Shown here: in pieces, positions 1 through 11,736 of the stretch
Layout of the letters: every line of letters begins with the position of its first letter
Position numbering within the stretch: the stretch's first letter is position 1
Assembly (NCBI GenBank): GCA_015501075.1
Contig: JADNYJ010000033.1
Span: 1-64,000, forward strand
DNA from: Gymnopilus junonius
Lineage: Eukaryota > Basidiomycota > Agaricomycetes > Agaricales > Galerinaceae
Reading direction: 5' to 3'
Length of the DNA stretch: 64,000 nucleotides
Translations under genes and position numbers: made by a program
The notes under the pieces: model-generated
What the model saw: the letters and a program-made list of their open reading frames with translations, nothing else
What the model was told of the DNA's origin: nothing
Database searches by the model: none

Positions 1-58
1 TTTTTGTTCCCTTCCCCCCCCTTTTCCTCCTCCTCCCTCCCCCTTATCCCTCATCCAG

Positions 59-2175
59 GCATCAACAGGCAGCGTCCAATACGCACCCGACAAATCCGCC
101 TTCGTGTGGAAAATCAAACAACTAGGCGGATCCCGCGAATTCCTCATGCGCGCCCATTTTGGGCTGCCCAGCGTTAAGAGCGGTATGTACCCCTTGTCTT
201 CCCTCGTCCCTTGTTTCCTTTTTCCCGCTCACCCTTTCTCCCTCCACTCCCCCCCTCTCCCCTTGCTCCCCCTCCCCCTCTCCCTCTCCCTCTCCCTCTC
301 CCCCAACCCCCCCTCTCATGTACCCCCCCCCAAACAAAAACCCCCAAAAAAACAGAACAAGACCTCGAAAAACGTCCCCCCATCACCGTCAAATTCGAAA
401 TCCCCTACTTCACCGTATCAGGCATTCAAGTGCGCTACCTCAAAATAGTCGAAAAGAGCGGGTATCAGGCGCTCCCGTGGGTGAGGTATATTACCCAGAA
501 TGGGGATGATTATAGGTGTGTTTTTGGGTTTTTTTTTTGTTTTTTTTTGGGGGGGGTGTTGAAGAAGGGGGGTTGAAGAAGGGGGAGAGGAGATGGGACG
601 GGGGTTTTTTGATGGGAAGGGAGGTTCGGTCCTCTCTTGACCTCTCTCACCCGCCTACGCCATGCATCGGACGACGGGTCGTATGGACGACCGATCCCTT
701 CTTTTTGTTGTTTGTCGTTTGTCGGTTTTCTTTCTTTCTTTTTTTCTCTCTTTCCTTCTTTCTTTTTTTTTGTCGTTATTTTTTGTCGTCCTTTTTTTTT
801 TGCGAGCCATGTTATACCATCTGTGATAAGAAGCGCGGTGTAGTGCGTCTGTGTCTGTGTCTGTCATGCTCGATTCGTCTCTTCCTCTTCATTTCCTTTT
901 TTTCCTTTTTTGTCCTTTTTTTCCTTCCTCGTGCATTATATTGTATGTGGGCGATTCTGCACGCGCGTGTGCATGTGCGGGTGTGTGGAAGCGGGGAGCG
1001 GGAGCGTGTGTTGGGCTTATGGGCTTTAGCTAAGACTTGAGGACTTTCGTGGTCCTCGGCTTTCGTGGTCCCCGGCTTTCTGGTACTCGTGCCAGGGAGT
1101 TTGAAGCGCGGAGTGTGAGGCAAGCCAAATTGGATTGGATTGGATTGGATTGTTGCTTAGTTGGGTTTTATCCTTGTTCTTGTTCAATTGCGACTGCTTT
1201 TCTTTTTTTTTCTTCTTTTTTCTTTCTTGTTTTTGAATCTTAGGTTGGGATGCTGGGCGTTGCATTGAGTTTTTGGATTCGTTCCCTTGGTCGTGGTTGT
1301 GGTGATCGCGTTGATATGTTTGTCTTCTTTTCCTTTCTTTCTGTACGGGCGGGCATGTTACGTGCGTTGAAGGAAAAGTTGCTTGGTGCTTGCTTTGAGT
1401 TTTGAATGCTGGGTGTTGAGTTGTGGGTCTTGGGCTGCGCTACGTTGGATGAAACATGAACGGATGGATGGGTGTGTGTCCCCCCTCTGTAGACCCTTTG
1501 AGGCTTGGGGTTTATTTGATCCTTGATCCTTGTACGATGATTTTTCCTTTTCGTCGTTGCTTTTCCTTTTATTTCCTTTGCTTTGCTTTTCCTTTTATTT
1601 GCTTTGCTTTGTTTTGTTTTCCTTTTTTCCTTTCCTTTCTTCTTTCCTTGTTTTACTTGATTTCCTTGTGTTCTAACACTAGTTTTGACTGCGTTGGATA
1701 CACAAGCTTTCCTGGTTCTGCAGTTATTTCGACATTTTATTCCTTTTGTCACCCCATCTTTTTGATGTGTATGTTGGGATGGAACGAGTTTAGGTTCAGA
1801 GTGAGATGTGTTAAGCACAGGTGGAGGTGGAGGCGCAATCGCATGCTTTGTTGTTGTTGTTGTAATGGTGCGGTGGTGATGATGGTGATGCTGGCTTTTT
1901 GGGGTCTCGTTTCTCCTGGCTTTTTTTTTTGTTCCATCTTTTTTTTTCTTCATAGAGTTTCGCTTTTTTTTTTCTCCTCTTGCTCTTGCTCTTGTTCTTG
2001 CGTCCCTCCCTTTCCCTTTCCTTCCTATCTCTCTTCCCTCTCCCTCCCTCTTCCCCTCTCTCTTTCCTTCCTTCCTTCCATCAACCAACCAAACTAACTC
2101 TCCTCCCCTTCTTTTACTCATAGCCTACGGACAGCACTGGAAAAGGGCAGCGCGCCTATCATGCCGACGATGTAG
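59..2175 (+). CDS. apm1: AP-1 clathrin adaptor complex mu subunit, C-terminal part (5' end outside window)
   Basis: This is the last 111 residues of a medium (mu) chain of the trans-Golgi/endosome clathrin adaptor AP-1, the subunit that binds tyrosine-based sorting signals. Exons are 59-182, 356-515 and 2124-2175, and the phases agree at both junctions. The protein contains WKIKQLGGSREFLMRAHFGL, then RPPITVKFEIPYFTVSGIQV and YQALPWVRYITQNGDDYSLR, the near-invariant end of AP-1 mu chains. The last exon supplies SLRTALEKG and ends in PIMPTM. The first exon is preceded by a pyrimidine tract and CAG, so more exons lie upstream. The odd point is the last intron (516-2123), far longer than normal here. 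Family assignment is firm; the position of the last exon rests on the expected LRT ending and good splice sites. Confidence 0.93.
516..2123 (+). other. 1608-bp low-complexity intron of the AP-1 mu gene
   Basis: The donor at 516 (GTGTGT) and the acceptor TAG at 2121-2123 bracket 1.6 kb dominated by T-rich and CT-rich runs, with short tandem tracts such as the repeated TTGGA unit near 1130-1150 and CTT/CCTT runs near 700-790 and 1980-2080. Open frames inside it on either strand encode only homopolymer-like residues, and I see no convincing gene. Other introns in the window are about 50-70 bp. Confidence 0.75.
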
Positions 2176-4348
2176 AGGAGTAGACGTCATCCGACTTTAT
2201 ACATCCCGTCTTATTACTTTTGTTTCACTCTTTCTTCGAATTTTGTTACCCCCCCCATTATCAGTCTTGGTGTTTCGCGTTATATTATATTATATCATTT
2301 CTTTTTTTTCTGGGATTTGGAATGTGTTGGCGTTTAGGTTTAGGCTCAGAGCGCGCCCCTTTTTTTATATTTTACTGTTCAGGCGTTGGCGACCTCAGTA
2401 TTTCAGCAGCTTCATGGGACTTCCCAACTTGAACCTGCTATCAACGTGCACTGCTGCAAGAATTTTCTGGGGGTTTCTAAAAAGGCATTTTAACGCATGC
2501 GCATGCGCGTGAAATTCCGTGGTTGGTTCAGGGGGCCTAGACACGTCTGGACTAGTCTCGTCGTCTGGTGCTTCTTTTTGCTGTTGTTGTTGGTCGTCGT
2601 CGTCGTCATCATCAGCATAATCACCACCATCACCGCCAGCTGGCAGCTCTGCTAGCTATAGAGTACGAAGGGACCATTTGAAATTGAACGTCTTAATTGA
2701 AGGCCGACCTTCAAACTCAAGCCACCATTTTATTTATTTTGGTCTAGGAATGCTAATCCTACTTGGCACTCTGACACCGAGCGACGGAAAACGTTGGGAA
2801 AAATGAAAAGGGTATTCAAGATTCTGTAGAGATACGAGATTGAGATGAGATATGAGACGAGAGACGGGAGACGGGAGACTACGAAAAAAAGAGACGAGAG
2901 ATGAGAGGAGAGATTACGAGACGGAGAAACGGAGAGACAGAGAGAGAGATGAAACAGAGAGATAGAGAGCAGAGACGATAGCGAGAGAGATAGCGAGGGA
3001 AAAGGAAACAGGTATGTACTGTACATATGGTATACTGTGGTTATAGATGTTTATTTGATAACACGGACGACGAGATGGAGAGAAACAGGCAGAGAGAGAA
3101 AGAGAAGTGAAAAAAAAAAAAAGAAAAAACTACAATTCTTTGTTCATCGTCACACGCAGTGACGCCGCCCGTCCGCCCGTCTAGCACAGAGGCCACGGAG
3201 GACGCAACTGCCAATTGGATAGTATAGAGCAAGCTGCTAGAGAGGAGTCCAAAGTTGAAACTCGGGCTCGGAGGGTGAGGGACAAATGTTGTCATCAACC
3301 GTTGTCGAGCTGTCCTCTGATAAGATTGGGGTCGATTGACCGCAACTTGGAGTTGGAGTTGAAGATACAGGTCGACATGACTCATCCACTGCTCAATGCG
3401 ACTTGCTTGGAGTGACTCGCGCTTGGGAGGGTTGAATAGTAGATGGTGAGAATACGCGATGTCGCTGTGAGATGATTGAACTTGATGATGGGGTGTTGAT
3501 GCGTCTCTGGGATGAGCTTGACGTTGGACGGAAAGCCGACCCAGAAGACTCGCGCGAGGAGCTTCAGTTAGGCAGCACAGAGGTGCAGTGGTGGCTCAGT
3601 GGCTCAAGGGGCCAGAGAGACCCATGAAGGCGTCACAGCTTCACAGGCAAGTCACCACGAGAAATTCAGCTTGGCCTTGTGCATGGAAGGGTATCCTTGA
3701 GGGTAATGAAGGTTACAAAGCAATTCGCCAGGATATTGTCTGATTCAGAAGGCAAGTTTTGCGCAAAACTTGCCCTATGAATCAAACAACATCACACTGG
3801 TCGCTGTGGGTGCATGTGTGGGTAACCAATGGCAGGCTGTTGATCATGATGCGAGGACAGCTGACGTCGTTTGATTAGGGCCTTGGCTTGTGGGATATTG
3901 CGAGAAGTTCGGCGAAAATGCCAGGGGGGTGATTGATGCGAGGTGGCTCAGCAAAAGATGTCAGTGGGATGTGGATGCGAGTGGCTCAGCGGAAAGACCA
4001 GTGACAATACGAGATGTAGAGCAGATTGTCAACCCAACGAAGACAGCGTAGATGTGTGTACCTCGGCGAAAGGACGACAAGTAGTGTCAATGGGAGAAAG
4101 ACAGCTGCATAGATGGTGTAGACAGGAGCTCCTCTTGGTACTGGTGTGTGTGCGTGGTGCCGGGAAATATCAACACGGCTAAGAGATATTCCCACACGTA
4201 CTATGAACGTTGAAATATGGCGAAAAAGGCTGGTATATGATTGGAAGCGAACTGAGGACGCGATGGGAATAGTGGGTCAAATAGTCGGATAGTCGGATAG
4301 CTATATGTTCCAAGGTGTGCATTGTCTGTTGAGAGTAGAGCTGCATTT
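2176..4348. other. Intergenic region between convergent genes, no gene seen
   Basis: The region separates the 3' ends of the AP-1 mu gene and the minus-strand membrane protein gene. It holds a purine-rich GAGAC/GAGAT tract at about 2840-3005, a GTC/CATCAT triplet run near 2580-2640, an alternating GCATGC run near 2490, and a degenerate direct repeat of roughly 30 bp starting GATGCGAG at about 3936 and 3974. Open frames are short and biased and show no family resemblance. Confidence 0.6.
3741..3784. repeat. Long palindrome with perfect 24-bp core
   Basis: The core at 3751-3774 is a perfect palindrome: GGCAAGTTTTGC followed directly by its reverse complement. Four unpaired bases on each side separate it from an outer TGATTC / GAATCA pair, giving a 44-bp imperfect palindrome with no loop. 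It could form a cruciform or be a relic of an inverted insertion. It is not near a promoter, since both flanking genes end toward this gap. Confidence 0.7.
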
Positions 4349-7300
4349 TTAAATGACACCTCCCTTTGGGCGCTGCCTAGTTCTCCTTGAATTGGTACCC
4401 TTGGATTTGGACGGCGTAGCATTGTTCTTGGATTTGGAGGGTGAAGCACTCTTGAATTTCTTTGACCTATCGACTGAAACCTCTTCTTCTTCCTCCTGAT
4501 CCTCGGTACTCGATGCCGAAAGTTTATGATAGGTATTTCCAGGACCAGTTACCGACTTCGAAGCAGAGAGACCTGAACCAGGCTCAAGCCTGAAAGTAAA
4601 CTCGTGGTCGGGTGATATAGTGGGCTTCGGACTGGGGTCAGGTGTGTCGTCGTCGTCTTCGCCGTAGTCAACTTTGTCCATGTCATCTTCTAGATCAGGA
4701 CGCACTACTGAGATTTGGGCGGCAATTTTCTTGATATTAATCCATTCTTCATCGTCGTTGCTCATATCGGAATCTTCTTCTCCTTCACGAGCGCGTTTCA
4801 ACTGACGGGTGGGTTGATCGACGAGGCCAACTTGGTTGTTCAATTCTGCCGATGGCGTTATTGGTGACTGAGCACCATGTCAGGTCAAACCAAGCAGACA
4901 CGATGAGTTAAACGTACCTCATCATATTGAAGCATATTGTCGGAGACGACAGGAGGCAGAGGCTGCGTTCGTTGAGTCTAACAATAAAAAGAGAGGTCAG
5001 AAGATAATATGTATGTAACGTTCAATTACTTACAGGGGTTTTCTCCTTGTCCTCGGGCTCCGTCGTCGGCTGGATGGTAGTGACTACTGGTTTGCGAGGA
5101 GGGTACTTTTTCTCGTGATTCTATAAGTAAGTCATGAAATACGTCAGGTACGTTTAGCATCCAAGATCGTTCAAATAGCGTACCATGTAGCTCCTGTATT
5201 TTGCCGCCATTTCTGGGTAAAGTATGTGATTCTCGGGATCACAATAACTTATATCCAAGTACCGGCACTTTGGATAAAAGTGCTCTGGAATCTCCTCAGG
5301 CTCTGGAGGCCTGGGTTCGGGATTGGGGTTTCCTTTAAGACAGAATTGGCACTGCTCGTACTCGAGCTCCACTTCCGTTATACGACCACGAAAGCAGCAT
5401 ATTTCTACGGGATCGGGATATAGCGTCGGCACGTAGGGTTTAGGCGCCAATGTTGGATCAGAGTGAGATGGAACAGTGTTGACGCTAGGCTTAAGGGTGA
5501 CAGGGTCCGGGGTCGGTGGTTCATGTGTTTCCTTTGGAGGATCTTCTGGGATCACCTGGAAGAAAGTCGAAGAGTACGTCAGGTAAAATTCTAATATTCA
5601 GCTTTCAAGGCCGCAAGGGATACGTACTGGTTGTGGCGCCAGCTTAACTTCTTTCCGGAATGGTTTTCTGGGTTCATACAACGTGGATGGGTCGGGAGGA
5701 GGGTGGAACATATAGTAACTCTAATAGGAGGTCACGGTATACGTCAGGTCCAATCTCAACCAGGGTCGACCAAGTATAGAGTACGTACCGTGAATCTCCA
5801 ATATAACTCCGCCATTTCTGGATAACGTTCGTGATACCTGTAGTCACTGAAGATCGCAGGCAATTCAGGACATGGTAGTAAAAATCGCTCTGGATCCTCC
5901 ATAGCAGCGACAGATCCAAGAGTCTGGATCCCATTAATGGAGAACCGGCATAGATCGTGATAGAGATCAGTCATCACTCTAAGGGCTTCATACGGGGGAT
6001 AGGTGTGCAGCTTAACCCTGTTCAGTGCATAAAACTGAGACCGGGTCAAGATTTGTGGAGTCATCTGTGTATCTGGGTCGCGCGTTGGTGGTTTACCTCG
6101 ATAACAATATTCGCACCGCTTCTCTTGAAGATCTTCCTCTGACAACCGGCCAATGGAGCAGCATTGTTGTGGAGGGTTTGCCGGGTTAAATATGCGCATC
6201 GGCTGATATGACTTGTGCAAAGTAATTTGTTCACGTTGATATTGGTCCAGATGTGCGTAGTCTTCTGGCCTCATCTGGAAAAAAACCAAAGAAAACGTTA
6301 ATTCTAATCCTCAGTGTCCAATAGCCATCAAGAAATACGCACTTGTTGCGCCAACTTAAGCTCTTGTTCGGACGGGTTAACGGAGATATAAAATTCATAC
6401 TCCATGGTCGCAGTTGGCCGTAAAGTCTGAACAACTGTGAACTGCTCTGTCCAAGACTTGGTGTTAAAGACGTAGCCGGAATCGCGAGGTTGAGACTTTG
6501 GAGTTGCTTTTTTCTGGAAACGATTTCCATAATGGTTAGTAAGTTAAAGGAAATTCATTCAGTATTCGAACAAGTTTTGAAAGACATACCTCTTTGGAAA
6601 AAAAGTGTTTAATTTTACAACCAATCACCCGAAGGACGCGGAAAAACCCAACGACCATCCAGAACAAAAACATGATGATTTCGCCCAAGGTGAGCATCAT
6701 CCTCCAGGACACTTTGTTTAAGATTTTCCGAAACATTTTACTGAAGTAACGCATCACCTGCCTGGGCTCACGAAACAATGATGTCGCAAAAAGTGTCGCA
6801 ATGCACGTAGAAGAGATTACGCAAAAGATGGCCAGGCCTATGTAAGTCAAGACCGTCAAGAAGACCTTGCCGACAGTACGACTTGAACAAAAGAAATTCT
6901 TTAGGTTGTCAAAATCATCGTAGGCGTTGAGCGTGGTATCCTGCGAGAGCCAGAGGAAACGCTCGATCTGTTGGACCATCCGAGAGCGTGTAATTTTCGA
7001 GGCGCCAATACGTTCGGAATTTGATGGTTCCAGTTTTCGACGTCCCTGGATGGGGTGCCAATAAGATTAATGATCACAGACAGCCAACCGACGAGCGAGA
7101 ATAGAATACCCAATAACATATATGTATTCCGTTTATGCGGAAGAAGTGGTATCCAACCTCTTTGTACTCATCTTTCGGCCCTTCCTAAGGGAAAACGCAT
7201 GGTGTTAGTGTCTAGAACAATGCAGATGGGTTGACAAATGCGCTTACTGTAAAGGATAGAGCAAGATGCGGGTATGTGGCGATGTAGGGGATCAATGGCC

Positions 7301-8534
7301 AAAACTGTATCGCACATTTGATGGCAAATTTGCGGTCGATAGGTAAGACCGTCGTTACCAACAAGGTCAAGCCTTTAGAGCACCAATATGTATAATCGAA
7401 GGTATACAAATCCACCGATTCGATGATGAGCTCTTTCTTGATACCCATCGCAAAACAAGTTATGTTGTGGGCCTGCGAAACTATATTGCAATGGGTCACT
7501 GGGTGTATTTGTACAGGCCGTTGGAATATCGTCGGAAGGTCGATGGATGTGTTTAGAATGGGCTGCGAAACAGCTAGGGTGATGGTTTTGGCGACGTCAA
7601 TTATTACGCCCTTTGAAGCTTTTGTAGTCCATGCGAAAGGTTCGACATAGTCGTCTATTCCACAGAAAGAGGCGAGATCACCCAGAGTGGGCACTTTGCA
7701 TTTGTCATTCATTTTGTCGAGTCTGGTAACTTCATCCATGGTAGTTATAGAGTCGTTGGTTGATACATTTGTTTTGCCGGCAACTTCAGGGTTTGGGCTT
7801 GTAGTGGTAACTTTTGATTGAGCCCGTTGTTGGCGACGGCGGAAAGCGTAGTACAAAGAACCTCCGATACAGAGCGCGCAAAAAATAGCCAAAATTATAA
7901 AGATTATCCATGGGAAACCTCTGACGTTACCAGGCGTTGTCAAGGTTGGAGGAGAAGGAGTCGGCGGCGGTGCTGCTGGTTCGATGAAAAGACGATTATT
8001 ATTACGGTGGGGTTGCTGGGCCTGATTGTCTGATGATAAGACATAATATTAATACGGATACTTCGCTTGTATGAGAAAGAAAACATGACGTACGGGATCG
8101 CTGAGGAATTCGTGGACGCCTAGGGCCGCTTGGAGGTTGGTTTGAATCTGCTACTGTGAAGTCAGTGCAAAGCAAAAGGGCGAAAAGGAGGGGCTACTCA
8201 CTGGTACTCGTTGGATTGTTCCATGTAGACCCTGAGTTCTCAGTCGTTATTGAGGACCCATAGAGGAAGAAGAGCTCATACCAACACCCGCTGCATATTG
8301 CAGTGGAGCATTTGATGACTGGAGGGCCAGTGTAATGGCAGTAACCGCTAGGATGGCCATTCTCGTCAGTTTGTTACTTTCGCTGGCCTTGTTGAGGACG
8401 CCTTTCGCTTTCCAAGCAATAGTAGTGGACGAAAGGGCGTTGACGCCCAGGACAGAGGGCACGACAATGCTTGTCATGCTAGAGGAAGCAAGGGGAGGCG
8501 TGAAGTAATTGTATATTGCCGTGACGAGAGCCAT
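4349..8534 (-). CDS. Unrecognised 1147-aa multi-pass membrane protein with a duplicated CC-x14-CxxC module
   Basis: I do not recognise the family. Thirteen exons join in phase: 8534-8282, 8231-8202, 8153-8094, 8029-7248, 7184-7110, 7045-6590, 6513-6343, 6274-5789, 5720-5628, 5555-5184, 5120-5034, 4977-4918, 4867-4349. The start is ATG 8534; an upstream TTG in the same frame was not used. Visible parts are a hydrophobic N-terminus, a strong membrane segment at about residues 155-177 followed by RRRQQR, two further membrane segments near 459-488 and 516-542, then two homologous modules. Module A is exons 7-8 (residues 553-771) and module B exons 9-10 (772-926). Each has a short exon ending in KLA-x-Q followed by a long exon with CC-x14-CxxC and a closing YPEMA motif. 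The C-terminus is acidic, then lysine/serine-rich like a nuclear localisation signal. From exon 4 on, every intron is phase 0, which makes exon duplication easy. Membrane topology and zinc binding are inferences. Confidence 0.8.
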
Positions 8535-9115
8535 TGGCAATATGGCTGCGCCTTTGTGGGCAAGAGAAGTGGTGGGGGGATGAAAGAAAGAAAGACAGAC
8601 GGAAAATAGTGACAAACATTCTTCTTATATACCCCCATCAAAATTTGAAATCACTGCCTTGTTGCTGTTTACCCTTTCATTTTGAACGTTTTTAGGCGAC
8701 AACTTGGGGTAAAATTGGTGTATGTGGTAGGTAATGTTTATCGAAGTCGATCTATGTGCTTTAACAGTCCGTAAATAAAGCAGAAAGAGGGAAAAGACGG
8801 TCGAGAGATGGTCGCTTACGAGAACAATTGAATGATTGTTGTCCGTTTTTGGATTGTGTGAACTTTGGGTGTCCACACAACTGATTATCTTATCGACCGA
8901 TTTTATCACCACATATCAAGCCATGGGTGTACGTATTCTACCGTGTATCCTGCCTGGACTTGGGCTATACGACGATACGCTCTTCTAGGAATTTGTGGTG
9001 GCCTGATTATTTGCAGCCTTGGCTCGGCCTTGTTCGGCATTGATGAGATTAGTAATCACCACACACGATATGTTTTTTTCTACTTGGTTTTGTGCGCCAC
9101 CTGTCGTCTGATGAC
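8535..9115. other. Divergent intergenic promoter region
   Basis: It lies between the start codons of the minus-strand membrane protein gene and the plus-strand phosphotransferase-like gene, so it should hold both promoters. No clear TATA box or protein-binding repeat was recognised, and no gene was seen. Confidence 0.55.
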
Positions 9116-10027
9116 ATGACTCCCACTTTGTTGAGATCCTCGACCAATAGCGACTTAGATGCATTCATTATTCAAGGAATAAAGTCCTGGACTCCCACTT
9201 CACGGACGGAATTACCACCGAAATGCGAGTTAATCTACCAAGGTGACGCTAGCAAGGTCTTCAGCCCAGCTCAGTTTCCAGCCGTTGTCATCAAATGGCA
9301 ACACGACTCGAGGGAAGAGGTACTCTGCATGCAGTATGCGCGGCGCCATCTCTCATCAGTGGTATCCATACCGCGCATCTTGTACTGCCCCCCTTTCAAT
9401 TTCTCTCGTGGCCGTTTTGCTGAATACTCCTTGAAAGGGCGACCGTGGGGAGCATGGTTCATCTGCATGGACCGCTGTCCAGGTGTATCTCTGGACAAAG
9501 TCATCGAGGGCATGACTCGCTCCCAACTCGACCACATCGCTCTGCAGCTCAAAACCATTCTCTTGCACATGTCCACCTGCGTCCGGCCACGAACACTCGG
9601 TTCAGTAACTGGAGGACCCTACCGCAACTTTTTCTTTCCTAACTACGTCGCGCCCAAACACGCATTCACCTCCGTCGGCGAATTCAACGACCACATCGGA
9701 TGGATGCTCATGCTCTTCTGCACGGAAACGTTCGCCGAATCTTTCCTTGCCCAATTTCCTCGCAACGCCGCTAAACGATTCGCCCATGCTGACTTACTGC
9801 CGAGGAATATCATAGTGGAAGAAGGTGGCTCGACTATAACGGGAATTGTAGACTGGTCGACGGCGGGGTTTTATCCTGAGTATTGGGAATATGCGCGTAT
9901 GCACGATCGAGATTGTATGACTCCGGCTTGGGACTATGTGCTGCAGAGAGTCTTTCCAACACCTCGTCGGCAGACGGAGATTGATGCTGTTAGGCGGCTC
10001 ATGAGTATTGTCAATTCCACCTTCTGA
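9116..10027 (+). CDS. Aminoglycoside phosphotransferase (APH)-like kinase family protein
   Basis: Single-exon gene of 303 aa starting at ATG 9116 and ending TGA 10025-10027. It belongs to the protein-kinase-like APH/choline-kinase superfamily that is greatly expanded in mushroom fungi. A lysine in VVIKW near residue 60 fits the ATP-binding lysine. HADLLPRNIIV at about residue 224 is the catalytic loop (His, Asp, Asn), and ITGIVDWSTAG about 20 residues later carries the metal-binding Asp. Family members phosphorylate small molecules or have unknown substrates; here the substrate is unknown, and drug resistance should not be assumed. An in-frame GTG upstream (9092) gives 8 extra residues but is an unlikely eukaryotic start. 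Family call is firm, function open. Confidence 0.85.
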   Translation: MTPTLLRSSTNSDLDAFIIQGIKSWTPTSRTELPPKCELIYQGDASKVFSPAQFPAVVIKWQHDSREEVLCMQYARRHLSSVVSIPRILYCPPFNFSRGRFAEYSLKGRPWGAWFICMDRCPGVSLDKVIEGMTRSQLDHIALQLKTILLHMSTCVRPRTLGSVTGGPYRNFFFPNYVAPKHAFTSVGEFNDHIGWMLMLFCTETFAESFLAQFPRNAAKRFAHADLLPRNIIVEEGGSTITGIVDWSTAGFYPEYWEYARMHDRDCMTPAWDYVLQRVFPTPRRQTEIDAVRRLMSIVNSTF

Positions 10028-11608
10028 GACTGATTTCATTACTTTTACTGTTCGCTTCCCAGGTGAGCTAGTTAAGATTCCTATCTTAACCTTCTTTCTG
10101 TGCTGATATGTTACACTGTATAGCGTGGTCGACGCCCAAATCATGGCTGGGTGGATAGATAGCGAATATTGATACTTTATGCTTGAGTCATTCTCAACTG
10201 GTTCGTCCTTATATTTGTATTTACGTTCTGATGTTCAATATTCATTTTATTTCACGATTCGTTTATATCAGCAGAGGCTGGTCAAAGCAAACAAGGTAAC
10301 CATGCTTCCTTGTACTGTACAGGACCCCTCTTTCCGTCGACCCCTTGGTGAGTTATTTTAATCGCCTCGCCTCCTTCTATCCTTCTAATCTTTTTGGTCA
10401 GCCTTCATTTTTCGGTAATTTGTTGGGCGAACGGATTGCGGAAAACTGTAGCACGGCAATTCATGTCTTGCTTATTCTGGTTTAGAATGTATTTTAGTTA
10501 TTAGTTTCCTATTCCGTCCAACACTTATCTGATACACTTAAATTGTTGTAGGAAGGCCATGGGGTTGTTGTGCCGTTGATTTGGATGAGTCGGACATATC
10601 ATCCCTTAATCATGCTCCTTGGCCACACTGCTCTTTATTTCTTGTCATTTCTTCCTCTCGAAAATAAGGTTGAAATTTCGGCTGAGAATTATCTTATTTA
10701 ACAGGAATTTTCTTCGGCAGTATTTCTATGCGATAGTACTCACAGCTGTCAAAGTTTTCATTCGATTAATATGGGTTTTCACTCATCAATGGCTGCAACC
10801 TGAGGACATGCTCTTTTACAGGCTACAGTGAATTATTGCACAGTGCCCCCTCATAACGGAGAATCGACATTTCCGAATGGAGTCTGAACGGCCATTAACT
10901 TATCTCAAGATCCTTCGCTTGACAAGCTTCTTAGGGCTTAGGGGCTTGAACGGACATCGGAACAAGTTCAATTCATGGACACGAGGTACGTCTTTCATCC
11001 TGTATTCTCACCCATATGGGAAAATAAAGCAATGACTCACCGATTTACACAGGCCGATGGCTGACGCCTGATTGACGCTCGTCCACTGATGCAATGCTTA
11101 TCGATCGATCAAAGTCTAGTTGAAGTCTTGGTTGGAGAGGAACGCACAGCACTACCTTCTGAGGTCTTAAGGCCTGAGGCTGAGGAATGGAGGCACGTCA
11201 TATTGGGGTTGCCAAAATTACGGAAAGAAACATTGTTCGTGGGTCGCCTTGCTATATAATTCCAATGAGTTTCGAGTTCCACATTCTTCCAAGCCCTATC
11301 ACGGCCGTTTACGGCAGGAAAATCCAAAAGAGACATTTATCAGTAATTAATCAATCGATGAACACGTTCCTCTGACTCTCACAACTTTCATCGGAAGTGC
11401 TGTGTCTTTAGGCGTCGCCTACAACCCTCGATCCACTGATATGCTGTACGTACACCCTCATGGCTGTTGTAATAGGATGGCAATATTCTGATCAGTTAAG
11501 TGGGCTGACGCGATTATCATAGATCAGGGATCGCCGCGGCCATTGAATTGAATTCGAAATTAGCAATGACAGTTGGGGATCAAAAATAGACAGCTGGGCC
11601 AAGCATTG
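10028..11608. other. Intergenic region, no gene seen
   Basis: The 1.6 kb between the APH-like gene and SET copy 1 contains only short AT-rich open frames. Stretches near 11,050-11,400 loosely resemble the regions upstream of SET copies 2 and 4 (ATCGATGAAC-like words), so part of it may be decayed duplicated flank. I could not support any gene. Confidence 0.5.
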
Positions 11609-11698
11609 TATAAGTACCCAACGGTCCCAATTCTTGATGTAAGTTCCGTTTCCTTTCTTTTCCTCCATCTCATCCCTCCTTACGTTACTCCTATACAG
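11609..11698 (+). promoter_or_regulatory. TATA-like box and probable 5' UTR intron of SET copy 1
   Basis: TATAA at 11609-11613 lies 124 bp upstream of the ATG. A canonical donor GTAAGT at 11639 and an acceptor ACAG ending at 11698 with a pyrimidine-rich interior mark a likely 60-bp intron in the 5' untranslated region. Transcription data would decide this. Confidence 0.4.
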
Positions 11699-11736
11699 AC
11701 CGTTGCTGCTCTGTTGGTTTCCACTTCAGTGCTAAT

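Noticed and set aside
104..2121. Numerous open frames on both strands in the first 2.1 kb
   Set aside because: They encode Pro/Ser/Leu or Lys/Arg/Glu runs from CT-rich low-complexity DNA and overlap the AP-1 mu exons and intron; no domain or sensible codon use.
2730..3385. Minus-strand open frames in the GAGAC-rich tract
   Set aside because: Serine/leucine repeats from simple sequence, no start context and no family features.
8865..9119. 84-codon frame upstream of the phosphotransferase-like gene
   Set aside because: Overlaps the real start, has no homology features and lies in promoter DNA.
9271..9787. Minus-strand frames inside the phosphotransferase-like gene
   Set aside because: Shadow frames; the plus-strand frame has the kinase motifs.
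10619..10831. 70-codon frame downstream of the phosphotransferase-like gene
   Set aside because: AT-rich, no features, no neighbours in phase.
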